From Apostichopus japonicus (Eukaryota; Echinodermata; Holothuroidea; Aspidochirotida; Stichopodidae), in the NCBI RefSeq assembly GCF_037975245.1, contig NC_092570.1, positions 11,883,001 through 11,947,000 of the forward strand: a DNA stretch of 64,000 nucleotides, in the 5' to 3' direction. Below are positions 49,975 through 60,032 of this stretch, piece by piece. The stretch's first letter is position 1, and each line of letters begins with the position of its first letter. The notes beneath the pieces are model-generated. The model had not been told where the DNA came from. It saw only the letters and a program-made list of their open reading frames with translations, and searched no databases. Made by a program: the position numbers and the translations under genes.

Positions 49975-50757
49975 TATATGGCCAGTGCTAAAACTATGTT
50001 CCAGGTGTATATAGCATATGGCCAATACTTAACTATGTTCCAAGTGTATATAGCAAACATGGCCAGTACTAAACTATGTTCCATGTGTATATAGCATATA
50101 TGGCCAGTACTTAACTATGTTCCAGGTAATATAGCATATGGCCAGTACTTAATATGTTCTAAGTGTATAAAGCATATATGGCCAGTACTTAATATGTTCT
50201 AAGTGTATAAAGCATATATGGCCAGTACTAAACTATGTTCCACGTGTATATAGCATACATGGCCAGTACTAAACTAAGTTCCAGGTAACATAGCATATGG
50301 CCAGTACTTAATTATGTTCTAAGTGTATAAAGCATATATGGCCAGTACTTAACTATGTTCCATGTATATATAGCATATATGGCCAGTACTTTACTATGTT
50401 CCAGGTATGTATAGCATATGGCCAGTACTTAAATATGTTCCAAGTGAATATAGCATATATGGCCAGTACTAAACTATGTTCTATGTGTATATAGAATACA
50501 TGGCCAGTACTTAACTATGTTCTAAGTGTATATAGCATACATGGCCAGTACTTAACTATTTTCCATGTGTGTATAGCATATATGGCCAGTGCTAAACTAT
50601 GTTCCAAGTATATAGCATACATGGCCAGTACTAAACTATGTTCCAAGTATATAGCATACATGGTCAGTACTTAACTATGTTCTATGTGTATATAGAATAT
50701 ATGGCCAGTACTTAACTATTTTCCATGGGTATATAGCATATATGGCCAGTAACTATG
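49975..50757. repeat. Minisatellite of about 44 bp (about 18 units), degenerate
   Basis: Repeated phrases 'atatggccagtact', 'taactatgttcca' and 'agtgtatatagcata' in variable order and spacing, units of 40-46 bp. It is more diverged and length-variable than the other arrays, consistent with an older or less homogenised array. Confidence 0.93.
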
Positions 50758-52889
50758 TTCCAGATCGATGATAAAAAATTACTTCTGCACTGACTCTTGC
50801 TTCAGATTGATGTTGTCTTAACTTTTGTTAGAAAAGTTACAGAGTATGTTATGGTATTAAAGATCTATTGTGATGCCACTGATACAAAATAAACAAACAA
50901 TATTATCACTCTGGTCATCCATTAATATATAACAGGGAGGAGATGCTACAATCAAAATGGAACCAGCTGCTTTTGAAATTTGTTTTTCCGATCACACAAA
51001 AATAAAGGGAAACCATGTTGATGTTTAATGTGTTCTATGTTATTTTGTAATTATTAATATCTATCAGAAATATATTATTAAGTTGTGTTAATGGTTTTGC
51101 ATACTCAACGATCAATCATTAAACACATATCAGGTTCAAAAATCAACACAGCAAAATTGCCAAATGGACAGACAATCATGTGCTCAATTAAGATTTGACA
51201 CAAGAAACATGGACATAGCGTCAGTAGTTTTTCACATAGGATGTAATACATATATACCACTCATCCACTACAAGATTTGTTAAGCAATGATGCAAATCGC
51301 CAAAACAAAAATGGATAAAAATTTGTAAGATTGTGTGACTATTCCAGGCATTATTGAGAATCATATGCTCAATTAAGATTTGACAAAAGGCTATTGTAGA
51401 CAGGGGTACATTTTTAATATGCGTAATATGTACCTGTATACCACTCTACTAGTGTGAGATTTGTCACGTAATGAAAGAAACAACGGAGGGAAAATGGATA
51501 AAAATGTAGTTAGGCTGTGTAGTGATTTCCTTCCTAGCTTTATCAGCTAATGAAAAATCAGAATCTGAAAATGATTTCTTCATTGACAGAACTATGATTC
51601 ACCACAACAATTTGGACAAAATTGGAACTGTAGCCTGTTGAATGTTGATGCAAATACTGCCAAATAGTGATGATATTTAAAATAACTACAATAAGAAACA
51701 TTCCAAGCATTTTCATTCTTTCTTTAAAAGTTTAATTATCCTTTTGTTACAATTTAGAAAGTTAAGACTTAACGAAAACACAGATCATTATAAAATTTCA
51801 AATAATTCAGTAGTTACTATCTAGAGTGAAAACAAAGTTACTTATGCCTATAAGTGTTCCTCTCACGATTTGAAAAGCAAGAGAATACAATATGTGGACA
51901 TGCAGATAGACATTTGTCTTCATTTTTTAAATTAATTTTTTAACAATGAAGCAAAAATTGACTAAAATAATAGAATTGCGGACTGGGAGTGTGCCAATTT
52001 TGGTATGATCATTCAATGACATGACGTCATTGATATGACAACTACATTGTGTGCAATAATACATAGTTAAATTTCCTATTAGATTTAATATTGCTATTTC
52101 AATCTTCTGGGGAATTTAGGCTACTTCTAATATAAGCAATGAGTTGTGAGTGAGCTGCAGTTATGTTACTGGAGAGAGCATCAGCTGATACATGTTCCCA
52201 AAATTTGTCGAAATGAGATGGGTGTGGGTTGCCTTTTTTGAGAATAACTTAAAATTAGATTATAAACACTGTGAGCTAATTGTCCCCAATGTTTGTAGTC
52301 TTTAAGTAAGAAGCAATTATCTTTGAAAATTGAATTCCACAATGATTTTCCGATTGTTGAAAAGGTAGTAAATAAATAAAGGAATAGTAATCACCAACTG
52401 TTAATCTCATGTCTAGTGTCTTCTCCCACCCATTCACAGGGGTCGTGGACAACAAACACCAAAAGACTGTCCTATTCAAGGCCTTTTTTTTTAATACCGA
52501 TAAAGGGAGCAACGTAGCAACCGTCTTTCCTACTACAGATATTTATCCTTTCTTAATAATAGTCAATTATAAACTTGATGAACAGCATGACAAACAGAAC
52601 CTTATACGCATTGTGACTAGTAATGGTTACGTATACAGAAAAGGTGTACTTAAAATATCAGCTATCCCAAACAAGTATTGTGTGCACTGTACATAAGGTT
52701 AGCATGAATCTGTCTGGTCATGTCATAAGACCATATGTTTCATTTAGACAGTTTGCCATGGCTATTTTTTTAGAAACAACACTTTCTTTTTGTTTGTTAA
52801 AAAATAGCCCATTCTTGGAGACACCCAGCTGGAGCAACAACATGAAAGTAAAAAAGGAAACCTTTTCCAAAAAATCAGCAAATACTCAC

Positions 52890-52978
52890 TTCTGAATTGC
52901 ATATGTTTTGCAAAGCGCAATCCTCTGACTGCCAATGATTTCAATACCTTTGTTGAAGGCATCTTTCAGCCCAACATC
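52890..52978 (-). CDS. Possible coding exon, minus strand, upstream of the IQ exons
   Basis: An open 89-bp segment (29 codons plus two bases) lies between a weak acceptor (gatatctag) and a good donor (gtgagt). It reads DVGLKDAFNKGIEI then IGSQRIALCKTYAIQ. It looks coding in composition, but I do not recognise the peptide. Its phase (two leftover bases) does not match the phase-0 start of the exon at 46424, so if it belongs to the same gene another exon must lie between. It could belong to a different transcript or be chance. Confidence 0.25.
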
Positions 52979-55368
52979 CTAGATATCAACTGCTCTCATT
53001 ATTGTCGGGCAAAAGGCATGTATATACTACAACTGAATTTGGCGAATAACCAATAGCAGAATTAAAATCACCCATGAGAGGAACACATTTAGAGAAAAAG
53101 ATTGGTTACATTACAGGTACCAAAAAAAAAAAAAATTGTCATATCAATTTAATGCCTGCTGGATAACTTGAATATTCAATAATAGTATTTGAATACATTT
53201 CTATGTTTGAGAACAAACTGACAAAATGTTCAATTAGTACATTTCTCTTACAAAATATCATTAATTTGAAAACTAGTGTGGCTTGTTCATATATTCCACT
53301 AAATGCACTCTTCATCTCCAAGTATGAAAATATAAAATTGAATTACAGACTTGAAATGACACAAATCTCTTGACAACTTTATTTTTGTTGCGAATATCCG
53401 ATATTTGCCAAAAGAGCAGAAGGTAATATAATGGCTAGAAATAAATCTGTCAGATGCTGAAGTAAATTTTGCCAAATATTTAATCCATGTTTACAAGATG
53501 GTGTTCATGCCAATCTAGTAAATGTAAAGATGTCTAATCTGCTGGGAGGCAGACAGTATTTTACTATCAACATACGTCACTGCCTACCGAGGGACTGTCT
53601 AATGTAATTGGCTTTGATATGATAGGCAATTGAAAGGGACAGGACCGAAACATAGAGTTAGACTGCTTAACAGTGTAAACAAATGAAACATATTGTAAAC
53701 TTTAATAAACAAAAGTGTCAAATGCGCTCATTTTCTTGAATGCAAAAACAATGTTTTCATATCAGAAAAATTATTGTGCTATGTGTCTATGTTGACTTGA
53801 GGCCTATTTATGTTTATTGACTTTCTTTACAGTGTTATTAATATAAAATGAAGTTATAAAACTTTTAAATCATCGATCAAGCCAGATATAAATATCTAAA
53901 GGTATGCATTTCCAAATATGACACTTATCTAGAACACTTAAACATTTGATGAGAAATTATTTCACATGCAATATAACCCATTTCTAGATTGATGTGCTTT
54001 ATTTTGATAAGAATAGAATAAATTCAACTGGTCAATTTTGCCTGGATCACTATGATTATGAACTCATACAATGTATTACATACTTGGTTTCTGTCAAAAA
54101 CTTTAAATTTGCAAAAAAAATCATCTCCAGCAATCAAGCTTCAATCCATGGACTGCAAGTAATAAGAAAATTCTTTATTCTTATAACAAAATGTTGAAAG
54201 CAAATTTGAAATATATTTCAAGTGAGACCCTGCTCTTTTCTCCTCCTCTGGCAATATTGTTATTTCGTGCAAGGCCAACATCAAATGTAGGGTGTAAAAT
54301 CAACAATATTTGAGCAGATGAAGATCCTACCTACATATTATGAAGTAAGGCAAGTTCAGTGTCATAGGTTGGGAAAGAAGAAAGCAGTGACCTAGAAGGA
54401 TGTAAACATGGTTAAATGCATGTATAGATAAAGACAAGTAACAATGGAGAGAAATAAAGATATTAAAAAAAAAATAGCTAGTATCTTTCATTTCTTTCTA
54501 ATAAAATTTTTGATGGAAAAGAAAGAAAGCAGCACATGTTAAGATGATAAATCTTATGAAAAATGCAACAAACTTCCATTTTATTATCAATTAAAGCATT
54601 AATGCTCGTTGATCAAGTATAGAGTATATGACCAAATATCATGATGTAAATATACCACCTTTTGAAGTTGTGTAGGTAAATCATTATTACTGTGCAGAAA
54701 GTTTATGATTGTATAATAAATTCATCAGAAAGCTGTTAAATAGTCTAGAGCTCTCAACTATAACTACCTATAAAATATTAAAGTAAAATAGAGGAGATCA
54801 TGAAAAAAAAAGGATTACAGCAATTAAGGTATATTCTGTGTACACAATCAGACACAGAACCTGAGGTAATGGAAACCAACTGCTTCACACATAACAGATA
54901 GCCTCACCCAGAACATACATTTAAGCCATCAATCCAACCATAAATATTCCAACCATTCTCTAGGATTGGAAACCTAAGTGGCCTGCATACATTTAGATGT
55001 CAATTTTTTGTGAGTCCAGCTGAGCTTGTGACATGATCCAGCTGTGTAATTTCATGCAATTGTATCTCTTCATCCTCTAACACCCAATACGCCAATAGAC
55101 ACTTCATGCAACAGGCCTTGAATAAACCCCTCATATGGCAAAATAAAAATAAAACCAAAATGAATGGCAAGGATTTCCCTTGGCCTCTTGACGAGATGCA
55201 AACAAAATAAGGAATACTCTGTACTGAAATGTGTCTAATATGTAAAACTATGAATTCTGTCTGCACCCGTTGGGTGTTAAATTACCTGGACTGCATGCTA
55301 TTAAGGTGCACAATGTGAGCAATAAAACGTGTTTGCAATGGCTTCAAAATTAGCAAATTTTAAGTGCC

Positions 55369-55521
55369 ATGGAAGTACCTGTGTCAGTCAAATATGGTGA
55401 TGAAGTTTACCTTTGTGTGTTTCAGAACAACAAGGGAAACTATTACCACAGTCCATTGGAGCTTTCCACATTTATCGGGATTGAAAATTTTGATCAAGTA
55501 GAAGCATCTTTATGTGTCTAA
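55369..55521 (+). CDS. Possible 50-codon ORF or exon, unidentified
   Basis: ATG in fair context (gtgccATGG), then an open frame beginning MEVPVSVKYGDEVYLCVFQN and ending FDQVEASLCV before TAA. Composition looks protein-like (mixed hydrophobic/charged, GDEVYLCV strand-like). In the same frame upstream there is an in-frame TAG at 55351-55353, where 'aaattag' could be a splice acceptor. I do not recognise the peptide. It may be an exon, a gene relic or chance. Confidence 0.2.
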   Translation: MEVPVSVKYGDEVYLCVFQNNKGNYYHSPLELSTFIGIENFDQVEASLCV

Positions 55522-56164
55522 ATCACAACACTTCTAGGAAAGGAATGGCCAGATGGTACTTCCTACAACTGAATTTCAGAAGTGTGAAATACTTCCACAG
55601 AAAATGTCAAGTTGGATAAGCAGCCACAGCAGGGTTTTCTAGGGATAAATAGTTTACACTGAACAATAAGACAGTATTAACATATTCTGTTGTAACATGG
55701 CATCCATCAGCAAGACTTGAGTGTACATCTATCAACAGTCTTTAACAAATCAAATTTGTTCACTTTATTATTAGAAATGCTCACCTTAGTGTGTGAGAAT
55801 TTGAAGATATCGCAGGACCTTAAATTGCAGCATGTGGCAATAGAGGTTACAAGAGAGAGATCAGTTTGCTAAATGGTATCACTTAAGTAGTGGAAAAGAG
55901 ACATAAAAGTGTTGTCAGGATATCAGCAGGGTATCAAGATTAACAATGCTGCAATGACTCCAGTGTAGGAAAATTAACATGAAAACTTAATTTTTAACTT
56001 AATTTTAGATTTGTACATAATATGAGTACTGTGCAGTACTTCGAATCAATAACACTAGGCCTCCAGACTTTCTATTAATGAATGGATGACCAGTTTGCAA
56101 AATCAAGGGTTCAGATAAAACGAGTTTGGATAATTGGAGTTGTACTGTATATATGTTATAAGTG

Positions 56165-56340
56165 CAGTCAGACCCTCAAGTGATGCACCAATAGAATTCT
56201 TGTACTCACTGATAAGGTGGTTGTAGTACACATGTGTCTGAAGTTCATTCAATTTATTTTTGCAATAATTGTGTTCACAAGACTGACCTTTTTTAACCTC
56301 AAATGAAATTTGATCTCCACTAATTTCAATATTTCAATAG
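56165..56340. repeat. DR1-family repeat, left part, split by the DIRS element
   Basis: Phrases 'ccaatagaattcttgtactc', 'tgtgttcacaagactgacct' and 'aacctcaaatgaaatttgat' mark the same dispersed repeat as elsewhere. It runs into 'caatag' directly before the DIRS boundary at 56341; the rest of the repeat resumes at 62470. Confidence 0.75.
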
Positions 56341-56383
56341 ATTCCCCAAACCTTAACCGGTTTGTGAATTAACGAGCGACGTA

Positions 56384-56483
56384 CTCACCTCATATAACCT
56401 ATGCATTACCGTATTAACCTCGCTCTAGCATCTGGCAATTTGTCTGTATGTGAGTGCGGCCATCTCCCTTCCGTAATTTCCAG
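56384..56483. repeat. DIRS inverted terminal repeat, left copy
   Basis: Runs from CTCACCTCATATAACC to 'ccgtaatttccag'. It matches the reverse complement of 62351-62450 over 100 bp with two visible mismatches (gtgcgg/gtgtgg and aatttcc/aattgcc). Outside it, 56344-56383 is a left-specific extension whose complement is found only in the internal complementary region. Confidence 0.95.
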
Positions 56484-56818
56484 GCCGCACTGGTGCGGCA
56501 CCGGACGGAGAAGGGGGAGAGGACCGACCAAGGGGCGGAAACCCCGAGGATACAACCAAAAACATTCTCACCTGAAGAGGCCCTAGGTGGGCTGTGGTGG
56601 GTGACAGGTGGGTCCTGAGTGGGCCCGAAGTGGGTCCAGAGTGGGTCGTCGGTGGGTGTAGGCGGGACCCCACGACATCCCTCGAAAATTCCTGGGGGGA
56701 AAGGCCGTCACATGGTCATATCTGTGTGGCCAGTTCCCCTAGTATCCGAGGAGGGTATCCGACATGGTTGTATGGTTCCGTCCGCGAGGTCCCCCATAGT
56801 GGGGAGGCGGGTCGGGAT

Positions 56819-56916
56819 GTTATATGAGGTGAGTACGTCGCTCGTTAATTCACAAACCGGTTAAGGTTTGGGGAATTCACAGCGCGTACTCCCTCACCTC
56901 ATATAACCTATGCATT
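56819..56916. repeat. DIRS internal complementary region (circle-junction template)
   Basis: Bases 56819-56873 are the exact reverse complement of the left end 56344-56398 (55 nt). Bases 56874-56916 are the exact reverse complement of the right end 62427-62469 (43 nt). The junction reads GGGGAATTCACAGC, the two element ends joined head to tail. In DIRS1-type models this region restores the outer sequences lost during reverse transcription and templates the circular intermediate. It lies between the recombinase stop codon and the left terminal repeat. Confidence 0.95.
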
Positions 56917-58020
56917 TGTGACACAGGAGCCCTGGCGGTGGGTCGAGGATCTCGCGGGCGGCGGACCTAGGGCCGCTCGGGCAAAATCCCCTTCCGTGGC
57001 AGGGGTGTTTGCGAGATAGCAGGCGACAAAGGAAGACGGGGTCTTCCAGGCCGCCGCCTTCATAATATCTTCCAGGGGAACCCCCCGGAACCACGCCCTG
57101 GACGTGGCGTGGCCTCGGACGTCATGCGCCCGGACGGGTTCCCCAGGCTGGGTGTGGGCACGTATTAAGTCGGCCATCCACCGTGAAATGGTGTCCTTTG
57201 AGGCCGGGGTGTAAGGCGACCTCGGTAAAATGAAGAGCCTGTCCGAGGTACGTAGCTGTTTGGTCCTCTCTATGTACCACTTAAGGGCTCGGACAGGGCA
57301 CCAGCGCTTGTCTTCCGCGATTGACGAGGCTTGTGACAGACTCGGTAGGAAGATCTCGTTCGGGGTAAAGGTTACTGATTGGTTCTTTGGGAGAAAGTGA
57401 GGGTCAGGTAGTAATCTGACTCCTCCTGGTTCAAACCTCGTGAACCCCCGTTGGAGGGTGAGCGCGTGAAGGCAGCTTCTGCGCCTGGCAGAGGCGGCCG
57501 CGATCAGAAACAGAGTTTTGTGTGTTAGCTTGTCCAATGGAGCATTGTGTAGCGGCTCGTACGGAGAGCCCGCGAGGGTCGTCAGGACCTCGTGGAGGGC
57601 CCATGATGGGGCCAGGCGGCGCCTGGGGGGGCGTCTGTGGAACATGCCCCTTAAGACCTGGCGGAGGACCGGGTTGGTTCCTACTGAGGAGCCATCCGAG
57701 AATCCGCTGTGGACCGCTGCTATTGCGGAGCGGTAATTTCTAATTGTACTTATTTGCTTCCCTTCTCGGAAGAGTTCGAGTAGGAAGGCCGCCACCTGGT
57801 CTACTGAGGCCTCCACGGGATCAACAGCGTTGTCCCCGGCCCAAACATAGTATCGGTGCAGTCTAGAATCGTATGTTTTAACCGTGGACTGCCGGCGGGC
57901 ATCCACTGCAATGTCCGCAACCTCCGGTGGAAACCCCGCTGTCTGGAGCGAGAGCCGGAGAGTTTCCACGCAGCTAGATGGAGGCTCGTGATGTCGGGGT
58001 GGGTTATTTGGCCGCTCCAT
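56908..58020 (-). CDS. DIRS tyrosine recombinase
   Basis: An integrase of the phage-lambda/Cre class used by DIRS elements in place of a DDE integrase; it recombines the circular DNA intermediate with the genome. The reading frame is open from 59814, but recognisable recombinase sequence starts near 57906. I chose ATG at 58020 (370 codons) because upstream residues overlap RT in another frame and look like low-complexity Arg/Pro shadow. Numbered in the long frame, visible residues are: Arg cluster SARRRS near 777-779, HDVR (His 897, Arg 900), Trp 923 in AAWKT and the nucleophile Tyr 933 in ACYLAN. The N-terminal SAM-like part includes STIRNYRSAIAAVHSG. The catalytic set is complete. It overlaps the end of the RT frame by about 220 nt, and its 3' end overlaps the internal complementary region. 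Confidence 0.9.
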   Translation of the reverse strand: MERPNNPPRHHEPPSSCVETLRLSLQTAGFPPEVADIAVDARRQSTVKTYDSRLHRYYVWAGDNAVDPVEASVDQVAAFLLELFREGKQISTIRNYRSAIAAVHSGFSDGSSVGTNPVLRQVLRGMFHRRPPRRRLAPSWALHEVLTTLAGSPYEPLHNAPLDKLTHKTLFLIAAASARRRSCLHALTLQRGFTRFEPGGVRLLPDPHFLPKNQSVTFTPNEIFLPSLSQASSIAEDKRWCPVRALKWYIERTKQLRTSDRLFILPRSPYTPASKDTISRWMADLIRAHTQPGEPVRAHDVRGHATSRAWFRGVPLEDIMKAAAWKTPSSFVACYLANTPATEGDFARAALGPPPARSSTHRQGSCVTNA

Positions 58021-60032
58021 TGGGAGAGGAGCTTGGCGGCCGGTGGGAATTTGTATGGTAGGTCCACCAGCATCTCGATGATGAGTGGGAACCATGCTTG
58101 ATTGGGCCAGCAAGGTGCGATCAAAAGCATGTCCGCTTCCACGTCCCGAAGCATCGTGAGAACTCTGCGGAGTAATCCCAGTGGGGGAAAGGCGTACATG
58201 GAGAGGCCCGCCCATGAGACGACTAGGGCGTCGGTCTTCCAGGCCTGTGGGTCGTGGTATCTGGAGCAGAACATCGGGAGTTTGGCGTTCTTGGCCGTCG
58301 CAAACATGTCGACGGACGGCCTGCCGAACAGGTGAAATATGTGGTCGGACCACGTTCGGGAGAGCTCCCATTCCCCATTGTCTAGATACCCCCTGGACAG
58401 TGCGTCTGCCAGTATATTGTCTTTCCCTGCTAGGTGGGACGCCCGTAGGCCGATCCGAAGGGAGTCGCAGAGGACGAGCAGGTCCCATGTCCTGCGTAGG
58501 AGAGCCAGGGATCGAGTGCCCCCTTGACGGTTGATATACGCCACGGTCGTGGTGTTGTCTGACCGGACCGTGACAGTGTGGCCCGTTAGGTGGGTTGCCC
58601 AGTGACGTACGGCCCTCAGGACCGCTTCCGTCTCTAAAATATTGATATGGAGACCCCTCTCGGGCTCCGCCCATTCGCCGGCAACTGTGTGTGTGCCCCA
58701 TACCGCTCCCCAACCGCTGAGGGAGGCATCCGTCGTGATCGACGTTGTAGGGGCTGGGTTCCGGAAAGGTCGCCCTGCCGCGATCCTGTCCGACTCTGCC
58801 CACCACGTGAGAAACGGGCGTAGCTCCGTTGGAAGTGGGATTGGCGTTGCCGGCGACGACCGATCCGGGGCATAGTGTTTGAGGAGGTGCCGCTGGAGCG
58901 GCCTCATTCTGAGTCTGCACAGGTCTAGAAGGTCTGTGAAGCTCGCCATCTTCCCCAACAGGCGCTGCCACGTGAGCGCTGGGGTATTCCGATTGCCTAG
59001 TATTTTTCTGGCCGTGGCCACTAGGCTCGCCGTTCTTTCGGCCGTCGGGTAGACCATGCCGCGGGCGAGGTCGAGACGGGCCCCTAAGTATATGATCGAT
59101 TGAGTGGGCACGAGGTTGGATTTCTCGACGTTGATTAACCACCCCAGTTTCGTCAGGAGGGAGACGGTGGCGTTTGTACTGGCGAGAGCCCCTTGTTGGG
59201 AGTTGCCGAGTACTAACCAATCGTCTAGGTAGGCGAACACCATTACCCCGTTTCGGCGGAGGTGAGCCAGGACCGCCCTTGTTACCCTGGTGAAAACCCT
59301 GGGTGCTGTGGAGAGGCCAAATGGTAGCGCTGTGAAGCGGTAATCTATGGCCTTGTACCTGAACGCGAGGAACCGCTGGTCCTCGCGTCGGATGGGGATA
59401 TGTAGGTAGGCATCCTTTAGATCGACGGAGGATGCCCACATCCCTGGGCGCAGTAGGTGGAGGATTGATGTGAGAGTCTCCATCCTGAACCTCTCCGGTC
59501 GGATGAACCTCCTGTTGAGAGGTCTGAGGTTCAGGATGGGCCTCCAAGTCCCGTTCTTCTTCGGCGTGAGGAAGAACGAGGACCGGAAGAGGGGGCCGTC
59601 CGCGTTTGCGGTGGTGACCCGCGTAATGGCGCCTTTTTTGAGAAGACTGTTGATCTCGTCCTCGAGGGCGGCCCGCTTTTCCGGTATCTCGGGTACTGGC
59701 GTGGTTGCGAAGAGGCCATATTGGGGTGGGGTAGACGAGAACTCTATCTCGTAGCCCCTTTTTACCACGTCCAGTACCCAGGCTCCTGGGTCGATTTCCT
59801 CCCAGTGAGCCCAAAAAACTCTTAGTCGCCCCCCCACCTTGGCCTTGGGCGCTACGGTGGGGTGGGCATCCCTAGGGCCGTTTACCGCGCCCGCGGCTTC
59901 CGCGGTATTGCGGGCGGTATGGCCTGTGTTCGGGCCGCGAAGGAGCGGATTGTTGCTGTGTTCGCGGGGCGCCCCGACTCTGACTGTAGCTGGATCTTGG
60001 TTGCTTAAAGCGGCTACCTTGTCGTGAGTCAT
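57801..60032 (-). CDS. DIRS reverse transcriptase-RNase H with methyltransferase-like domain
   Basis: A 743-codon open frame from ATG 60032. Residues 110-320 are reverse transcriptase: VDLKDAYLHI (203-212), LPFGL (236-240) and the catalytic AYLDDW (267-272). Residues 425-550 are RNase H with Asp435 (TTDASLSGWG), Glu467 (ILETEA), Asp492 (RSDNTT) and Asp543 (LADALSR). Residues 570-660 form the DIRS-specific Dam-like methyltransferase region: SVDMFATAKN, YAFPP (613-617) and LLIAPCWPNQAW (636-647). The pre-RT segment FWAHWEEIDPGAWVLDVVKR is also typical. It starts inside gag in a different frame (about 160 nt overlap). No stop or missing catalytic residue is seen, so this protein looks functional. 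Non-LTR and Ty3-type origins are excluded by domain order and the partner recombinase. Confidence 0.95.
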   Translation of the reverse strand: MTHDKVAALSNQDPATVRVGAPREHSNNPLLRGPNTGHTARNTAEAAGAVNGPRDAHPTVAPKAKVGGRLRVFWAHWEEIDPGAWVLDVVKRGYEIEFSSTPPQYGLFATTPVPEIPEKRAALEDEINSLLKKGAITRVTTANADGPLFRSSFFLTPKKNGTWRPILNLRPLNRRFIRPERFRMETLTSILHLLRPGMWASSVDLKDAYLHIPIRREDQRFLAFRYKAIDYRFTALPFGLSTAPRVFTRVTRAVLAHLRRNGVMVFAYLDDWLVLGNSQQGALASTNATVSLLTKLGWLINVEKSNLVPTQSIIYLGARLDLARGMVYPTAERTASLVATARKILGNRNTPALTWQRLLGKMASFTDLLDLCRLRMRPLQRHLLKHYAPDRSSPATPIPLPTELRPFLTWWAESDRIAAGRPFRNPAPTTSITTDASLSGWGAVWGTHTVAGEWAEPERGLHINILETEAVLRAVRHWATHLTGHTVTVRSDNTTTVAYINRQGGTRSLALLRRTWDLLVLCDSLRIGLRASHLAGKDNILADALSRGYLDNGEWELSRTWSDHIFHLFGRPSVDMFATAKNAKLPMFCSRYHDPQAWKTDALVVSWAGLSMYAFPPLGLLRRVLTMLRDVEADMLLIAPCWPNQAWFPLIIEMLVDLPYKFPPAAKLLSQWSGQITHPDITSLHLAAWKLSGSRSRQRGFHRRLRTLQWMPAGSPRLKHTILDCTDTMFGPGTTLLIPWRPQ

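Larger units (their letters stand above)
50758..56160. other. Long stretch with only candidate exons
   Basis: AT-rich. Contains the possible minus-strand exon at 52890-52978 and a short plus-strand ORF at 55369-55521, both uncertain. No tandem array or RNA gene recognised. Confidence 0.5.

Noticed and set aside
58021-59814. Treating the first 600 residues of the 968-codon frame as part of the recombinase
   Set aside because: The region encodes RT in another frame with all catalytic motifs; the Arg/Pro-rich reading has no recognised domain.
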